From positions 41,984 to 105,983 of the forward strand of contig NZ_JAHXPB010000011.1 of NCBI RefSeq assembly GCF_023147505.1: 64,000 bases of DNA, given 5' to 3'. Below are positions 8,863-18,943 of this stretch, in pieces. The DNA is from Brevundimonas sp. EYE_349. GTDB lineage: Bacteria; Pseudomonadota; Alphaproteobacteria; Caulobacterales; Caulobacteraceae. The position numbers were made by a program, and so were the translations under genes. The first letter of the stretch is position 1; every line of letters begins with the position of its first letter. The notes below the pieces were generated by a model. The model ran no database searches and was not told where the DNA came from. It worked only from the letters and a program-made list of their open reading frames with translations.

Positions 8863-10929
8863 TCAGGCCAGGCCAAGCGCGGAAATGAGAAGGTCGATCA
8901 GCTTGATGCCGACGAAGGGCGCGATCAGTCCGCCCAGGCCGTAGATCAGCAGGTTGCGACCCAACAGGGCGCCGGCGCCGATGGCCCGGTATCTGACCCC
9001 CTTCAAAGCCAGAGGGATCAGGGCGACGATGACCAGGGCGTTGAAGATGACCGCCGACAGGATGGCGCTTTCGGGGCTGTGCAGCCGCATGATGTTCAGC
9101 GCGCCCAGCGACGGCAGGGCCACCACGAACATCGCCGGGATGATGGCGAAATATTTGGCCACGTCATTGGCCACCGAAAAGGTGGTCAGGGCGCCGCGCG
9201 TGATCAGCAGTTGCTTGCCGACCTCGACGATCTCGATGACCTTGGTCGGGTCGCTGTCGAGATCAACCATATTGCCAGCCTCGCGCGCGGCCTGGGCCCC
9301 GGTCTGCATGGCCACGCCGACATCGGCCTGAGCCAGGGCGGGGGCGTCATTGGCGCCGTCGCCGCACATGGCGACCAGACGGCCCTTGGCCTGTTCGGCC
9401 TTGATCAGCCGCATCTTGTCCTCGGGCGTGGCCTCCGCCAGGAAGTCGTCCACTCCGGCCTCCGAGGCGATGGCCGCCGCCGTGACCGGATTGTCGCCGG
9501 TGATCATCACGGTGCGCAGCCCCATCCGGCGCAGGTCGGCGAAACGGGCCTTCACCCCCGGCTTGACCACGTCCTTCAGGTGGATGACGCCGACCAGCAT
9601 GCCGTTCTGAGTGACGGCCAGAGGCGTGCCGCCCGAACGGGCGATCCGGTCTACCGCCTGACGGAACTCGGCCGGGGCCGCGCCGTCGGTCAGGTCGAGA
9701 TCCTTGAGCACGGCGTCGACCGCCCCCTTCCTCCAACTGTCCTCGCCGACATCCAGACCCGACTGACGGGTGACGGCGGTGAAGGGGATGGCGACGGCGC
9801 CGGCCGGCTGATCGACCGAGACGCCCGCATTGCGGCCCAGTTCGACGATGGAGCGGCCTTCCGGCGTCTCGTCGGCCAGGGACGCCATGACGGCGGCGGC
9901 CAGGGCGGCTTCGGGACGGACGCCCGGAACCGGGATGACCTCGGTCGCCATGCGGTTGCCGAAGGTGATTGTGCCGGTCTTGTCGAGCAGCAGGGTGTCC
10001 ACATCGCCTGCCGCCTCCACCGCACGGCCCGAGGTGGCCAGCACGTTCACCTTCAACAGCCGGTCCATCCCGGCGATGCCGACGGCGGACAGCAGCCCTC
10101 CGATCGTGGTCGGGATGAGGGTGATGAACAGGGCGCCCAAGACCATCGGGTCCAGATCGACGCCCGAGTACGCGCCCAGCCCAACCAGGGTCACGACCGC
10201 GATCAGGAAGATCAACGTCAGGCCGGCCAGCAGCACGGCCAGGGCCAGTTCGTTCGGCGTCTTCCGGCGATCCGCGCCCTCGACCATGGCGATCATGCGG
10301 TCCAGGAAGGTCGAGCCGGGCTTGGCGGTGATGCGCACCTTGATCCAGTCCGAGACGACGGTGGTGCCGCCGGTCACGGCCGAACGGTCGCCGCCGCTTT
10401 CGCGGATCACCGGGGCGCTTTCGCCGGTGATGGCGGCCTCGTTGACCGAGGCGACGCCCTCGATGATTTCGCCGTCAGAGGCGATCACGTCGCCGGCCTC
10501 GACCAGGATGATCGACCCGACTTCGAGTTCCGAGGCGTTGGTCGAGACCACCGTGCCGGTCGCGGGGTCGACGATCAGCTTGGCCTTGGTCGTGACGCGG
10601 GTGGCGCGCAAGGAATCGGCCGCCGCCTTGCCCCGCCCCTCGGCGACGCTCTCGGCGACATTGGCGAACAGGACCGTGGCCCACAGCCACAGGGCCAATT
10701 GCACCGCAAATCCGGCCGACTGTCCGCCCGCGACGGCCGCCGCCGCCGAGATCGTGGACAGCAGCGCCACGATCCAGGTGGTGAAGATGACCGGGTTCTT
10801 GATCAATTTGACGGGGTTCAGCTTGACCACCGCCTCGCCCACGGCGCGACCGATCATCGCCCCGGAGAGCCCGCCCGCGAGGGGCGACGCACGGCAGCCC
10901 TCGCGGGGATCGAGAGTGAGTTGTGTCAT
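8863..10929 (-). CDS. kdpB: Potassium-transporting P-type ATPase subunit B
   Basis: A 688-residue P-type ATPase of KdpB length. The phosphorylation motif [14 protein letters not shown] (near residue 315), the A-domain motif [11 protein letters not shown] and the hinge sequence [21 protein letters not shown] are all present. Membrane segments flank these, e.g. [20 protein letters not shown] near the N-terminus. It hydrolyses ATP to energise potassium uptake through KdpA. It follows kdpA by 18 bases and its stop overlaps an ATG of the downstream porin gene. Confidence 0.97.
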   Translation of the reverse strand: MTQLTLDPREGCRASPLAGGLSGAMIGRAVGEAVVKLNPVKLIKNPVIFTTWIVALLSTISAAAAVAGGQSAGFAVQLALWLWATVLFANVAESVAEGRGKAAADSLRATRVTTKAKLIVDPATGTVVSTNASELEVGSIILVEAGDVIASDGEIIEGVASVNEAAITGESAPVIRESGGDRSAVTGGTTVVSDWIKVRITAKPGSTFLDRMIAMVEGADRRKTPNELALAVLLAGLTLIFLIAVVTLVGLGAYSGVDLDPMVLGALFITLIPTTIGGLLSAVGIAGMDRLLKVNVLATSGRAVEAAGDVDTLLLDKTGTITFGNRMATEVIPVPGVRPEAALAAAVMASLADETPEGRSIVELGRNAGVSVDQPAGAVAIPFTAVTRQSGLDVGEDSWRKGAVDAVLKDLDLTDGAAPAEFRQAVDRIARSGGTPLAVTQNGMLVGVIHLKDVVKPGVKARFADLRRMGLRTVMITGDNPVTAAAIASEAGVDDFLAEATPEDKMRLIKAEQAKGRLVAMCGDGANDAPALAQADVGVAMQTGAQAAREAGNMVDLDSDPTKVIEIVEVGKQLLITRGALTTFSVANDVAKYFAIIPAMFVVALPSLGALNIMRLHSPESAILSAVIFNALVIVALIPLALKGVRYRAIGAGALLGRNLLIYGLGGLIAPFVGIKLIDLLISALGLA

Positions 10930-10947
10930 GTCAGGATGTCCGAGGGA

Positions 10948-12657
10948 TCAGGCGCCGGCGACCGCCGCCAGCACCTGGAAGTGCTCGACGATCGGCCCCA
11001 GGGCGAGGGCGGGCAGGAACTGCAGTCCGCCCAGGATGAGGATCACGCCAATCAGCAAACCGATGAACAGGCTGTTGTCGGTGGGCAGGGCGCCGACGCT
11101 GGACGCCAGCTTCGGCTTGGCGACCAGGCTGCCGGCGATGGCCAGTACCGCGACGGCGGGAATGAACCGCCCAAACAGCATGGCCAGACCCAGGGTTGTA
11201 TTCCACCAAGGCGTATTGGCGCTCAGGCCCGCAAAGGCCGACCCATTGTTCGCCGCCGCCGAAGTGTAGGCGTAAAGCATCTCCGACAGGCCGTGCGGTC
11301 CCTTGTTCAGCAGACCGGCGAGAGCGGTGGGGAAGACGGCCGCGATCGCCGTAAAGCCCAGTATGGCCAGCGGCAGGATCAGCACCGCGATCATGGCGAA
11401 CTGGATTTCGCGCGCCTCGATCTTCTTGCCCAGATATTCGGGCGTGCGACCGACCATCAGACCAGCGACGAAGACCGCCAGCAGGGCCATGACCACCATG
11501 ATGGCGATGCCCGAACCGACGCCGCCGGGCAGGATCTCGCCCAACTGCATCAGGAACATCTGCAGCGCCCCGCCCAGGGGCATGAAGCTGGCGTGCATGG
11601 CGTTGACCGAGCCGTTGGAGGCGCCGGTCGTCACGACGGACCAGACGGTCGAGGCGGGGGCGCCGAAGCGGACCTCCTTGCCCTCCATGTTCACCGAGGC
11701 GTCCACGTGGGCCGCGACCAGGGACGGCGGCGGCTGGGTTTCGATGACGTACATCGCGGCCGAGGAGACGCTCAGCAGGATCAGCGCCGCTGTCGCCAGC
11801 GCCCTTATGTCGCGTCCCGCCAGCGCCGTGCGGCCAAAGGCGAAGAAGGCGGCCCAGCCCATGACGTTGATCGCCACGGCGGTCAGCAGATTGGTCATGG
11901 CGTTCGGGTTCTCGAACGGATGGGCGCCATTGGTGTTGAAGACGCCGCCACCGTTAATGCCCAGTTGTTTGATCGCCACCTGGCTGGCCGCCGGGAACAG
12001 CGGCAGGGTCTGCGACCCGCCCTCGACCCCGACGACGTGGACACTGGCGGCCAGGCTCTGAACCACGCCCAGCCCCGCCAGGGCGACCGCCAGGATCAGC
12101 GCGGCGGGCAAGAGGACATAGAGAGTGGTCCGCGTCAGATCGGCCCAGAAGTTGCCGACCCCCTCGCCGCGATGGGCCACGAAGGCCCGCGCCAGGGCGG
12201 CGGCGATGGTCGCCCCGGTCGCGGCCGAGACGAAGTTCTGCACCGTCAGACCAACCATCTGCGTAAAGGTCGACATCGTCGCCTCCCCGCCATAGCTCTG
12301 CCAGTTGGTGTTGGTCACGAAGCTGACGGCGGTGTTGAAGGCCAGGTGCGGCGAGACGCCCGCGAACCCCTGGGGGTTCATCGGCAGCACGCCCTGCAGC
12401 CGCAGGATCGCATACAGCAGCACAAAGCCCGCCAGGTTGAAGGCCAGCAGCGCCCCGGCATAGCCCAACCAGCCCTGGCTGCGTTTCGGATCGACGCCCG
12501 CCGCGCCATAGAAGACGGCCTCCACCGGCTTCAGCACCGGGTCCAGCCAGGTCCGCTCGCCGTTCCAGACACGCGACATGTAAACGCCGATGGGCCAGCC
12601 GAGCAGAACGGCCAGCCCGAGAGTCAGGGCGATCTCGCCCCATCCTTGAATGTTCAT
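10948..12657 (-). CDS. kdpA: Potassium-transporting ATPase subunit A (channel-like)
   Basis: A 569-residue polytopic membrane protein with the KdpA selectivity-filter-like loops [18 protein letters not shown] and [19 protein letters not shown], and the C-terminal loop [14 protein letters not shown]. About ten membrane segments are visible. It forms the potassium-binding and conducting subunit of KdpFABC. Order and spacing (kdpF 18 bases upstream, kdpB 18 bases downstream) are those of a classical kdp operon. Confidence 0.97.
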   Translation of the reverse strand: MNIQGWGEIALTLGLAVLLGWPIGVYMSRVWNGERTWLDPVLKPVEAVFYGAAGVDPKRSQGWLGYAGALLAFNLAGFVLLYAILRLQGVLPMNPQGFAGVSPHLAFNTAVSFVTNTNWQSYGGEATMSTFTQMVGLTVQNFVSAATGATIAAALARAFVAHRGEGVGNFWADLTRTTLYVLLPAALILAVALAGLGVVQSLAASVHVVGVEGGSQTLPLFPAASQVAIKQLGINGGGVFNTNGAHPFENPNAMTNLLTAVAINVMGWAAFFAFGRTALAGRDIRALATAALILLSVSSAAMYVIETQPPPSLVAAHVDASVNMEGKEVRFGAPASTVWSVVTTGASNGSVNAMHASFMPLGGALQMFLMQLGEILPGGVGSGIAIMVVMALLAVFVAGLMVGRTPEYLGKKIEAREIQFAMIAVLILPLAILGFTAIAAVFPTALAGLLNKGPHGLSEMLYAYTSAAANNGSAFAGLSANTPWWNTTLGLAMLFGRFIPAVAVLAIAGSLVAKPKLASSVGALPTDNSLFIGLLIGVILILGGLQFLPALALGPIVEHFQVLAAVAGA

Positions 12658-12675
12658 GAGTTTCGTCCCGGTCCG

Positions 12676-12765
12676 TCAGAACCGCTCGGGCCGCAGCAGG
12701 GCCGCGACCATATAGACGGCGACGACCACCGCCCCCGCCCCCCAGAGCATGGCGATCATCGTCAT
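12676..12765 (-). CDS. kdpF: Potassium-transporting ATPase small subunit F
   Basis: A 29-residue single-span peptide starting MTMIAMLWGAGAVV and ending with the family signature ALLRPERF. KdpF is a stabilising, lipid-like subunit of the KdpFABC complex. Its ATG overlaps the stop of the preceding small ORF (GTATGA), and kdpA starts 18 bases after its stop. The length equals that of the E. coli KdpF. Confidence 0.88.
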   Translation of the reverse strand: MTMIAMLWGAGAVVVAVYMVAALLRPERF

Positions 12766-12845
12766 ACCCGTTTCAACGCAACGGCCAGGGCCGCAAAGAC
12801 GACGAACGCCCCTGCCCCTGTCGCCAGAAAAATCACATCGGCCAA
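12762..12845 (-). CDS. Small hydrophobic peptide at the head of the kdp operon
   Basis: A 27-codon frame begins with TTG at 12845, preceded by a strong GAGGAGG five bases away. It encodes a single membrane-span peptide (ADVIFLATGAGAFVVF, ending ALAVALKRV). Its TGA overlaps the kdpF ATG by 3 bases, so the two are translationally coupled. Similar tiny ORFs occur before kdpF in some alphaproteobacteria but are usually unannotated. It could be an extra Kdp membrane subunit or a leader peptide; the sequence cannot decide. An internal GTG two codons later is an alternative start. Confidence 0.6.
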   Translation of the reverse strand: MADVIFLATGAGAFVVFAALAVALKRV

Positions 12846-12935
12846 GCCGGCCTCCTCAAGCTCAGATGAAGCGTGAAGAGATCATGGGCGGCCGTAACGG
12901 GGCGATGTGGATTCCCCGCCTCGGCGTAAAGGAAA

Positions 12936-12960
12936 CATAAAAGCGGGGGTTCAGCCCCGC
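12936..12960 (-). terminator. Rho-independent terminator pointing toward kdp
   Basis: On the minus strand GCGGGG pairs with CCCCGC around CTGAAC and is followed by TTTTATGTTT. It would stop transcription from the upstream FecI/FecR/TBDR unit before it enters kdp. Confidence 0.6.
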
Positions 12961-13194
12961 CTTGCAACGGCCTCTATGCAATCCGAAGGCGGTTCGGCGA
13001 ATGGGATCGCCGCACGGCGCGCTGACGCCCTGCGTCCCGGTCGCCGTGCTCCGTCTATGACCAGACCGGCAGGAGGCTGGGAAAATACGACGTCGAAGAG
13101 CCGCGCCACGGCGGCGGCGACTGGCTCTTCAGCGCAGCTTCAGCTGGATCAACGGAGCCACCCGCATTCTGATGGAGCGCTATCAGCCCTTATC

Positions 13195-13228
13195 GCGCCG
13201 CCGCCCGAGGGGATCCGGGCGGCGGCGC
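13195..13228. terminator. Perfect 13-bp GC hairpin just after the TBDR stop
   Basis: GCGCCGCCGCCCG (13195-13207) pairs perfectly with CGGGCGGCGGCGC (13216-13228) around an 8-base loop, 10 bases beyond the stop of the TBDR. There is no U-tract, so it may protect the mRNA 3' end rather than terminate by itself. Confidence 0.5.
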
Positions 13229-13237
13229 ACTGCAGCG

Positions 13238-15742
13238 TCAGAAGCGGTAACGCAGCCCCACGCCGTAGGTCGCCGGCGCGCCGACCAGACGCGACGCGCC
13301 GTTCATCTCCGGGAAATAGACCTCGTCGGTGATGTTGCGGCCGTACGCATAGACGGACCAGTTCGCCGCAGTCTCCAACTCGACCCTGGCGTTCAACAGG
13401 GTGTAGGCCTTGGCCGTATTGCCCGGCGTCGCGTTCAGGCGATTGGACTCCTCGCCATGATGCGAAACAGACAGGCGCGAATCCAGCCGCCAGCCGTTGT
13501 CCAGAACCAGCCCATGCTTCAGCGCCAGGGTCGCCGTCACGTCGGGCGCGCCCGGCAGCGGATCGCCGACCGTCTGCAGCACCTCGGCGACGCGAGCCGA
13601 GCTGAACGACAGGATTTCGGTGTCCAGGAAGGCGGCGGCCAGATCGACATCCAGCGTCTGGTTCGAGGTCTCGAACAGAACGGCGTTGATCGCGAACTCT
13701 ATTCCCTTGCTCTCGGCCTCGCCCACATTGGCTCGGCCGTTGGTGTCATTGGCCAGGCGCGTCGTCGCCTGCAGTTCCTTGAACCTGTAGCTGAAGGCGT
13801 CCAGCGACAGGCGCAGGCGCGGGGTGGTCCAGCGCAGGCCGGTCTCATAGGCGGTGACCGTCTCGGAATCGAACGGCAGGGTCTCGGCCTGTGTGAAGAT
13901 GGAGGTGCCGTCGAAACCGCCGCCGCGATAGCCCGTGCCCGCTGAAACAAAGACGTTCAGGCTTGGGTTGAAGGCGTATTTGGCCGTGATGCGGCCGGAG
14001 ACATTGTCATCCTCGAACGCCCGATCCCAGATGAACGGATTGGTCGTGGCGAAGGTGGTTGTGAAGGTCGAGATGCCCCACGGGTTCAGGTCGTCGTTGC
14101 GCCCGCTGAACGTCGCCTCGTCGCGGGTGTAGCGCAGGCCGCCCGACAGGCTCAGCTTCTGGGTCAGCTCATAATCGACCTGGCCGAAAAGGGCGAAGCT
14201 GTTGCGCGTCTGCTTGTGAAGATTGTCGTACTTGGTCCGGGCCGTATAGCTGGTCCAGTGGGTGTCGAAGTCGATGTCGTCCGAGACGTAAAAGGCGCCG
14301 ACGATCCAGTCCAGGCGACCGCCGCTGTCGTCGCTCAGGCGCATTTCCAGCGAGGTCTGACTCATCTTCTCATCGGCGTCGAAACGCGACGCGGGATAGG
14401 GCGAGCCGTCGCCGTTGCCCTGGATGGCGCGGGTCGAGCCTTGGACGTTGCCGATGACGGCCAGGTTCAGGTTCTCGCCCAGGGCGTGGGTCAGCATGGC
14501 GGAAACGCCATAGATGTCGATGCTGTGCGTCGGATATTCGGAGGAGTAGAATTCGTACGGATCATCGTTCTCGCCCGCGTTGGCGATGTTCGTGTCCAGG
14601 GCGGCGGAAATCCGGTCGTACTGGCGGGTGTCGCCGCGGTCGCGGCTGCCGAACAGCTTGACCGTCAGATTGGTCTGCGGGGCGAAGTCCATCGACACGG
14701 TGGCGCGGCCGGCGAACAGATCCTTGTCGCCGAACCCTTCGCGGCGGCCCGGATCGACGATCGGCGGAATCTGGGTCTGGGTCACGCCGCCGATGATGGG
14801 GCGAAAGCCGGCCAGATCGCCGGCGCCCGCGCCGGTCATGAAGCCCCCGCCCTGTTCGGCCAGCACCGCGACGCGCACCCCGAGCTTGTCGCTCAGAGGC
14901 CCGCCGACAGCGGCCTCCATTGCGGTGTAGTCATAGGAGCCGACCTCCAGCCGACCGTAACCCTCGATCGTATCGCCCGGCCCCTTGGTGATGGCGTTGA
15001 TCACCCCGGCCGTCGTGTTGCGGCCATATAGGGTGCCCTGCGGCCCCTTCAGGATCTCGACGCGGTCCAAGTCGAACAAGGGCATGCCCAGATAGGCGTT
15101 GGACGTCTGATAGACCCCGTCCACGTGCAGGGCGACCGAGGGATTGCCGTTGGGCTTGTAGTCGTCGGCGCCGCCTATGCCCCGGATGCTGATCAGGCCG
15201 TAGTTCGTGCCCCCGAAGGCGTAGTTGACCGAAACGCCCGGAACCTCGTCCACCAGGCTGGTGACGCTGTCGATGCCGCGCCGCGCCGCATCGTCGCCGT
15301 CGATCACGGTCACGGCCAGGGGCACATCCTGAATACGCTGCGCGCGCTTCTGGGCGGTGACGATCACCTCGTCGAGGGTGGCGGCGTCCGTGGAGGCGTG
15401 ACCGGCTTGCGAAACAGAAAAGGTGCGCTCGCCGACCTGCGCGGCGACCAGGCCCGAACCGGCCAGAATCTGGCGCAAGGCCTCCGCAGGCGCCATCACG
15501 CCGACGGCGCGCCCGCCGCGCCTGCCGCGCACCAGTTCGGGCGTGAAGACCACCTGGACGTCGGCGGCCCGCGCGAACCCGGTCAGGGCGGTCTCCAGCG
15601 ACTGGCTTTCGATGGCGAAGGCGATCGGCTGCGCCGTCGAGGTCTGGGCCAGGGCCGGAGATGCGACGGCTAAAACAGCCAAGGCGCTGCAGGCCAGCAG
15701 CCCGCGTTTCAGAACGCCCGAAAATGGCGAGGAAATGGTCAT
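13238..15742 (-). CDS. TonB-dependent receptor with N-terminal STN signalling domain (FecA-like)
   Basis: An 834-residue outer-membrane receptor. A Sec signal peptide (to about residue 32, SPALAQ) is followed by an STN domain ([20 protein letters not shown], then [10 protein letters not shown]) to about residue 110, a TonB-box-like DEVIVTAQK near 125, a plug with [19 protein letters not shown], and a 22-strand barrel ending [11 protein letters not shown] domains bind the periplasmic part of FecR-type anti-sigma factors. It is third after fecI and fecR genes on the same strand, so it is both transporter and surface-signalling receptor. The ligand is unknown. AGGGGC precedes the ATG. Confidence 0.93.
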   Translation of the reverse strand: MTISSPFSGVLKRGLLACSALAVLAVASPALAQTSTAQPIAFAIESQSLETALTGFARAADVQVVFTPELVRGRRGGRAVGVMAPAEALRQILAGSGLVAAQVGERTFSVSQAGHASTDAATLDEVIVTAQKRAQRIQDVPLAVTVIDGDDAARRGIDSVTSLVDEVPGVSVNYAFGGTNYGLISIRGIGGADDYKPNGNPSVALHVDGVYQTSNAYLGMPLFDLDRVEILKGPQGTLYGRNTTAGVINAITKGPGDTIEGYGRLEVGSYDYTAMEAAVGGPLSDKLGVRVAVLAEQGGGFMTGAGAGDLAGFRPIIGGVTQTQIPPIVDPGRREGFGDKDLFAGRATVSMDFAPQTNLTVKLFGSRDRGDTRQYDRISAALDTNIANAGENDDPYEFYSSEYPTHSIDIYGVSAMLTHALGENLNLAVIGNVQGSTRAIQGNGDGSPYPASRFDADEKMSQTSLEMRLSDDSGGRLDWIVGAFYVSDDIDFDTHWTSYTARTKYDNLHKQTRNSFALFGQVDYELTQKLSLSGGLRYTRDEATFSGRNDDLNPWGISTFTTTFATTNPFIWDRAFEDDNVSGRITAKYAFNPSLNVFVSAGTGYRGGGFDGTSIFTQAETLPFDSETVTAYETGLRWTTPRLRLSLDAFSYRFKELQATTRLANDTNGRANVGEAESKGIEFAINAVLFETSNQTLDVDLAAAFLDTEILSFSSARVAEVLQTVGDPLPGAPDVTATLALKHGLVLDNGWRLDSRLSVSHHGEESNRLNATPGNTAKAYTLLNARVELETAANWSVYAYGRNITDEVYFPEMNGASRLVGAPATYGVGLRYRF

Positions 15743-15834
15743 TGGAAGCCCCTGAAATCTAGCAACCGGCCCCCGGCCGGCTCGCTCTCAGGAACGGAAG
15801 CGCCCCCCTGACCCCACACCCTGTCTTGCAAATT

Positions 15835-16830
15835 TCATCGAAGCTTTGCTGATCCTTCAGAGGATCGGATGCGCCACACGCCATCCGCGCTCCGCTTGAC
15901 CGAAAGGTCGAAACCCGTCGCCAGCGCCAGGGCGAGTTCGCGCGCCCCGTCGTAACGGAACGAACCCGAGATGTGCCTGGCGCCGGCCTCGACATCCTCG
16001 ATCGACAGGCGCTCGGCGGAATAGCGGTTGAAGGCGGCGACGACCTCGCTCAGCGGCCGGTCACGCACCACCAGACGGCCATCCCGCCAGGCCGTCTCGG
16101 CCTCCACATCGGCGGCCATCACGCGAAAGCCCGTCGCCGTCGCATCCCCCTTCTGACCCGCGCCGACATGGACCGATGTCTTGTCGCCCCGACGCGCGCC
16201 GATGGTCAGACCGCCCTGCTCCACCACCACCTCGGGCCGATCGCTCGACAGGCTCAACTGGAACCGTCCGCTGTCCGCCGTCAGCACCCGATCACCCGCG
16301 CGCAACACGAAAGGTCGGTCGCCCGCCACGAGGTTCAGATAGATCTGCCCCTGTTCCAGAACCGCCGCACGACGCCCGCCAACGAAATCCAGCCTCAGCC
16401 GCGTCAGGGGCGCCAGTGTCACCTCCGAACCGTCCGGCAGGGTCGCGTTCAACCTCTGTCCCGCCTTTGTCGCGATCAGGGCCCGCGCCGGCGACGCCGC
16501 GCCCAGTATCCACAGCCCGCCGCAAGAGGCCGCCACCGCTCCACCGGCCAAGCCGAACATGGCGCGGCGATTGACGCCCGGTCGCGGCCTGCCCAGAGCT
16601 TCGGCGCGCAGAGCCAGAACCTCCGGCTCGCCGGCGTCCATCTCCAGCATCCGCCAGGCCTGCTGGCAGGCGCGGTAGGCGGCGATGTGCGATGCATCCG
16701 CATCCAGCCACTGGCGGAAACCCGCCTCGTCCTGAGGGCTGGGCGTGGTCCCGCCGTTCATCCGCGCAAACCAGAGGGCGGCTGGATCGGCGTGGTCGTC
16801 GTTAGCCGTGCGTGGAATGGGCGGTGCCAT
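15835..16830 (-). CDS. FecR-family anti-sigma factor
   Basis: A 331-residue inner-membrane regulator. The N-terminal DUF4880-like region (ADPAALWFARMNGG, FRQWLDADASHIAAY) would bind the sigma factor. A membrane segment lies near residues 95-115 (MFGLAGGAVAASCGGLWILG), followed by the FecR periplasmic domain (LPDGSEVTLAPLTRLRLDF) and a secretin-like C-terminal stretch (AAFNRYSAERLSIED). It passes the ligand signal from the STN domain of the receptor to the sigma factor. Its ATG overlaps the stop of the sigma gene by one base. Confidence 0.92.
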   Translation of the reverse strand: MAPPIPRTANDDHADPAALWFARMNGGTTPSPQDEAGFRQWLDADASHIAAYRACQQAWRMLEMDAGEPEVLALRAEALGRPRPGVNRRAMFGLAGGAVAASCGGLWILGAASPARALIATKAGQRLNATLPDGSEVTLAPLTRLRLDFVGGRRAAVLEQGQIYLNLVAGDRPFVLRAGDRVLTADSGRFQLSLSSDRPEVVVEQGGLTIGARRGDKTSVHVGAGQKGDATATGFRVMAADVEAETAWRDGRLVVRDRPLSEVVAAFNRYSAERLSIEDVEAGARHISGSFRYDGARELALALATGFDLSVKRSADGVWRIRSSEGSAKLR

Positions 16831-17417
16831 CAGTGGTCCGCCTCTATCAGATCCAGCCTCAGCGCCGCCATTGCGCGCACCATGTGCTTCTCGACCGCAC
16901 TGACCGAAATCCCCATTCGGCGCGCGATCTGGGGATAGGTCAGGTTCTCGAAACGCCTCAGGATCACAACCGTCCTCGCCCTCGGCGGCAGGGCGTCCAG
17001 CGCCGCCAGCATCCGCTTCAATCGCTGCTTCCCGTCCAAAATCTGCTCGGCGCCTGGCTCCTCGCTTTCAGGCGACAGGTCGTCGATGTCGACATGACGT
17101 CCCCTGCCCCGCGCCTGATCGTAACGCCCCCGGTCGCGCGCGATATTGGCGGCGGCCTCGAAGACATAGCCATCGACATTGTCCAGGCTGAACAGGTCGC
17201 CGCGTCGCAGCAAGCGCACGAACAGATCCTGCACCATCTCCTCGGCATCCATCGGCGAGCCGACCCGGCGCAGGAAGAACTGCATCAGCGGCCGCCGCAG
17301 CCGCCGCGTCAGATCGACGAAGGCCGCGTCGGGCGACGGCCGCCCCGCCAGTTCCGCCGTCTCGCAGCACATGTCCAACCGTCGATCCATGAGCGCCCAA
17401 TGACGCTCAAGCTTCAC
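16830..17417 (-). CDS. ECF sigma factor, FecI-like
   Basis: A 195-residue sigma-70 family protein of the ECF class with region 2 (DAEEMVQDLFVRLLRR, about 76-91) and region 4 (ALDALPPRARTVVILRRFEN, then LTYPQIARRMGISVSAVEKH). Gene order sigma, anti-sigma, STN-receptor is the canonical FecI/FecR surface-signalling module. It probably directs transcription of the receptor and perhaps of this unit. The upstream spacer has repeated TTCGATATC sequences, listed separately. Confidence 0.92.
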   Translation of the reverse strand: MKLERHWALMDRRLDMCCETAELAGRPSPDAAFVDLTRRLRRPLMQFFLRRVGSPMDAEEMVQDLFVRLLRRGDLFSLDNVDGYVFEAAANIARDRGRYDQARGRGRHVDIDDLSPESEEPGAEQILDGKQRLKRMLAALDALPPRARTVVILRRFENLTYPQIARRMGISVSAVEKHMVRAMAALRLDLIEADH

Positions 17418-17441
17418 CGCCGCATGTCGATTGCGCGACAG

Positions 17442-17561
17442 TTCGATATCGGATTGTCATTCAGCGGTCTGACGGCGAAGGCGGCCCGGACGACCGCCGC
17501 TTTGCGGCTCCCTGAATGTATCACTCCAGATACGGCCATGTTTCGATATCCGAATATCGAA
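17442..17561. repeat. Repeated TTCGATATC boxes and an inverted repeat upstream of the fecI-like gene
   Basis: TTCGATATCGGA occurs at 17442-17453 and TTCGATATCCGA at 17542-17553. The second is one arm of an inverted repeat TTCGATAT-CCGA-ATATCGAA (17542-17561). Both lie in the 195-bp spacer between the fecI-like start and the PL10 3' end. They may be operator sites; the protein is unknown. Confidence 0.45.
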
Positions 17562-17612
17562 CCAGCGGACTTTTCCTCGGCGCCTCTGGAGACGGATCGC
17601 TTGACGTCATGC

Positions 17613-18914
17613 TCACAGCGCCGCCCAATTCTTATAGATATCTAAGGCCTTCTGAGGCGATGAAATCCACCACGAGTAGCCATTGCGGCGCCCGATCGAG
17701 ATTTCATTGACATCGTCGTGGATCGTCTGGTCCTTGTCGCCGAAGATTGGACGCCCGGTCACCAGATCATAGTTCCGCGACCAGATGGGGCCCGCCCCTG
17801 GCTTGTCGATCAGCTTTCGCCCGTCATCCGTCATTTCGAACGACTTGTCGTAGACACGCACCGACTCCAGCCACTCGACACCGCCGCGCACGGCCGCCTT
17901 GATCGCCGACGACGGGTTCTGCTCGCCCATCAGGAAAATAAGAATGTCCGTGGTTTCGCCGCTTGCGATTGATCGTGGTTCGTAATTTCGCGCGCTTGTG
18001 GGCACTAGCCGCATCGGCTCGACTTGCTGAGGCCAGCCCAATAGCCGATCGCCCTGACGCACTTGCGCAGCGAGGATCACATCGATCGCCTTCTTAGTCG
18101 CCTGGGCCGCCTGGGCCTCCAACTCCACCGGCACGAAGTCGAATCCTTCGGCGCCATGGGCGACATCCCGCAGCAGCATGGCTGCGTTGGCCACTGCATT
18201 ATCATTGAAGGTGATTGAGTCGTGGAAGCCGCCCTCGAGCGGCCAGATTTGAGGCCAACCGCCATTGGGATATTGAGCGCTCAACAGGTAGCGCACGCCT
18301 TTGATGACGCTCGCGCGCCAGCCATCGCCTTCGCGTCCCGGCGCATGGGCGGCGACCTTCGCCAGGAACCGCATTTCCGACCACGTCGCCTCATTGTCCA
18401 AAGTGCCCACGAAGGTCCAGAACCGATCGCCCGGCGCATCAAAGTTCGCCGGGTTCTGCTCCATGGTTTCCGCATCGTTTGAAAAACGCTGACCCGGCAG
18501 CCGCGCGATGCTGCGATCCTGGTTTTTGCTCCATCCGCCGGCGGGCGTCTGGAAACTGACGATCGCATCGGCGATCGCCCGCGCTTCTGCCGTGCCATAC
18601 CAGGCGACGGGCCGATCTAGCGGCATATTGTAATGGCTGGGTCCGACGGCCTGGGGCGGCGGCGGCGGGGTCGCGCCGGCAGGAAGCTCGGCCGCGAGCG
18701 CGGCGCGGTCGGCCAGGTGCTGGGCCTGAGACCGTGCAAGATACTCGGCCCACGGGCCGCGTTCCGCGTCGGGGAAGGCCCCGACCCTGTCGCTCGTCAG
18801 GCCGACCGCTGGCGTGTTCAGCCGCAAGACTTCAGCCTGGGCGCCGCCGGAAACACCATACACAAGCGCTACGGCGCCAAGGGCCAAGATCGAACAGGCG
18901 GAAACGATTTTCAT
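17613..18914 (-). CDS. Pectate lyase, polysaccharide lyase family 10
   Basis: A 433-residue exported enzyme. After a Sec signal peptide (MKIVSACSILALGAVALVYG, cleaved near AQA) comes an (alpha/alpha) PL10 domain with FQTPAGGWSKNQDR (near 120), SAQYPNGGWPQIWPLEGG and DSITFNDNAVAN, all family hallmarks. It cuts polygalacturonate by beta-elimination to give unsaturated oligomers. I prefer ATG 18914, which has GGGAG 8 bases upstream. ATG 18947 overlaps the GH28 stop as ATGA and would be a coupled alternative 11 codons longer. It is downstream of the GH28 gene in the same operon. Confidence 0.9.
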   Translation of the reverse strand: MKIVSACSILALGAVALVYGVSGGAQAEVLRLNTPAVGLTSDRVGAFPDAERGPWAEYLARSQAQHLADRAALAAELPAGATPPPPPQAVGPSHYNMPLDRPVAWYGTAEARAIADAIVSFQTPAGGWSKNQDRSIARLPGQRFSNDAETMEQNPANFDAPGDRFWTFVGTLDNEATWSEMRFLAKVAAHAPGREGDGWRASVIKGVRYLLSAQYPNGGWPQIWPLEGGFHDSITFNDNAVANAAMLLRDVAHGAEGFDFVPVELEAQAAQATKKAIDVILAAQVRQGDRLLGWPQQVEPMRLVPTSARNYEPRSIASGETTDILIFLMGEQNPSSAIKAAVRGGVEWLESVRVYDKSFEMTDDGRKLIDKPGAGPIWSRNYDLVTGRPIFGDKDQTIHDDVNEISIGRRNGYSWWISSPQKALDIYKNWAAL

Positions 18915-18943
18915 TGGTCTGACTCCCACAACTTTTTTGGTTT

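Larger units (their letters stand above)
12846..13237. other. Intergenic region between the first TBDR and the kdp operon
   Basis: These 392 bases hold no gene I can support. The part next to kdp (12846-12935) should contain the kdp promoter and KdpE site, but I see no clear match. Two hairpins lie further up (12936-12960 and 13195-13228, listed separately). A short plus-strand frame around 13060-13170 reads [15 protein letters not shown] but has no start or recognisable family. Confidence 0.5.

Noticed and set aside
9079..12876. A 1265-codon open frame on the plus strand
   Set aside because: It is antisense to kdpA and kdpB, has the skewed Gln/Arg/Asp-rich composition typical of antisense frames in high-GC DNA, and matches no family.
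13060..13170. Short plus-strand frame reading [15 protein letters not shown]
   Set aside because: No start codon with ribosome site and no recognised family; treated as non-coding.
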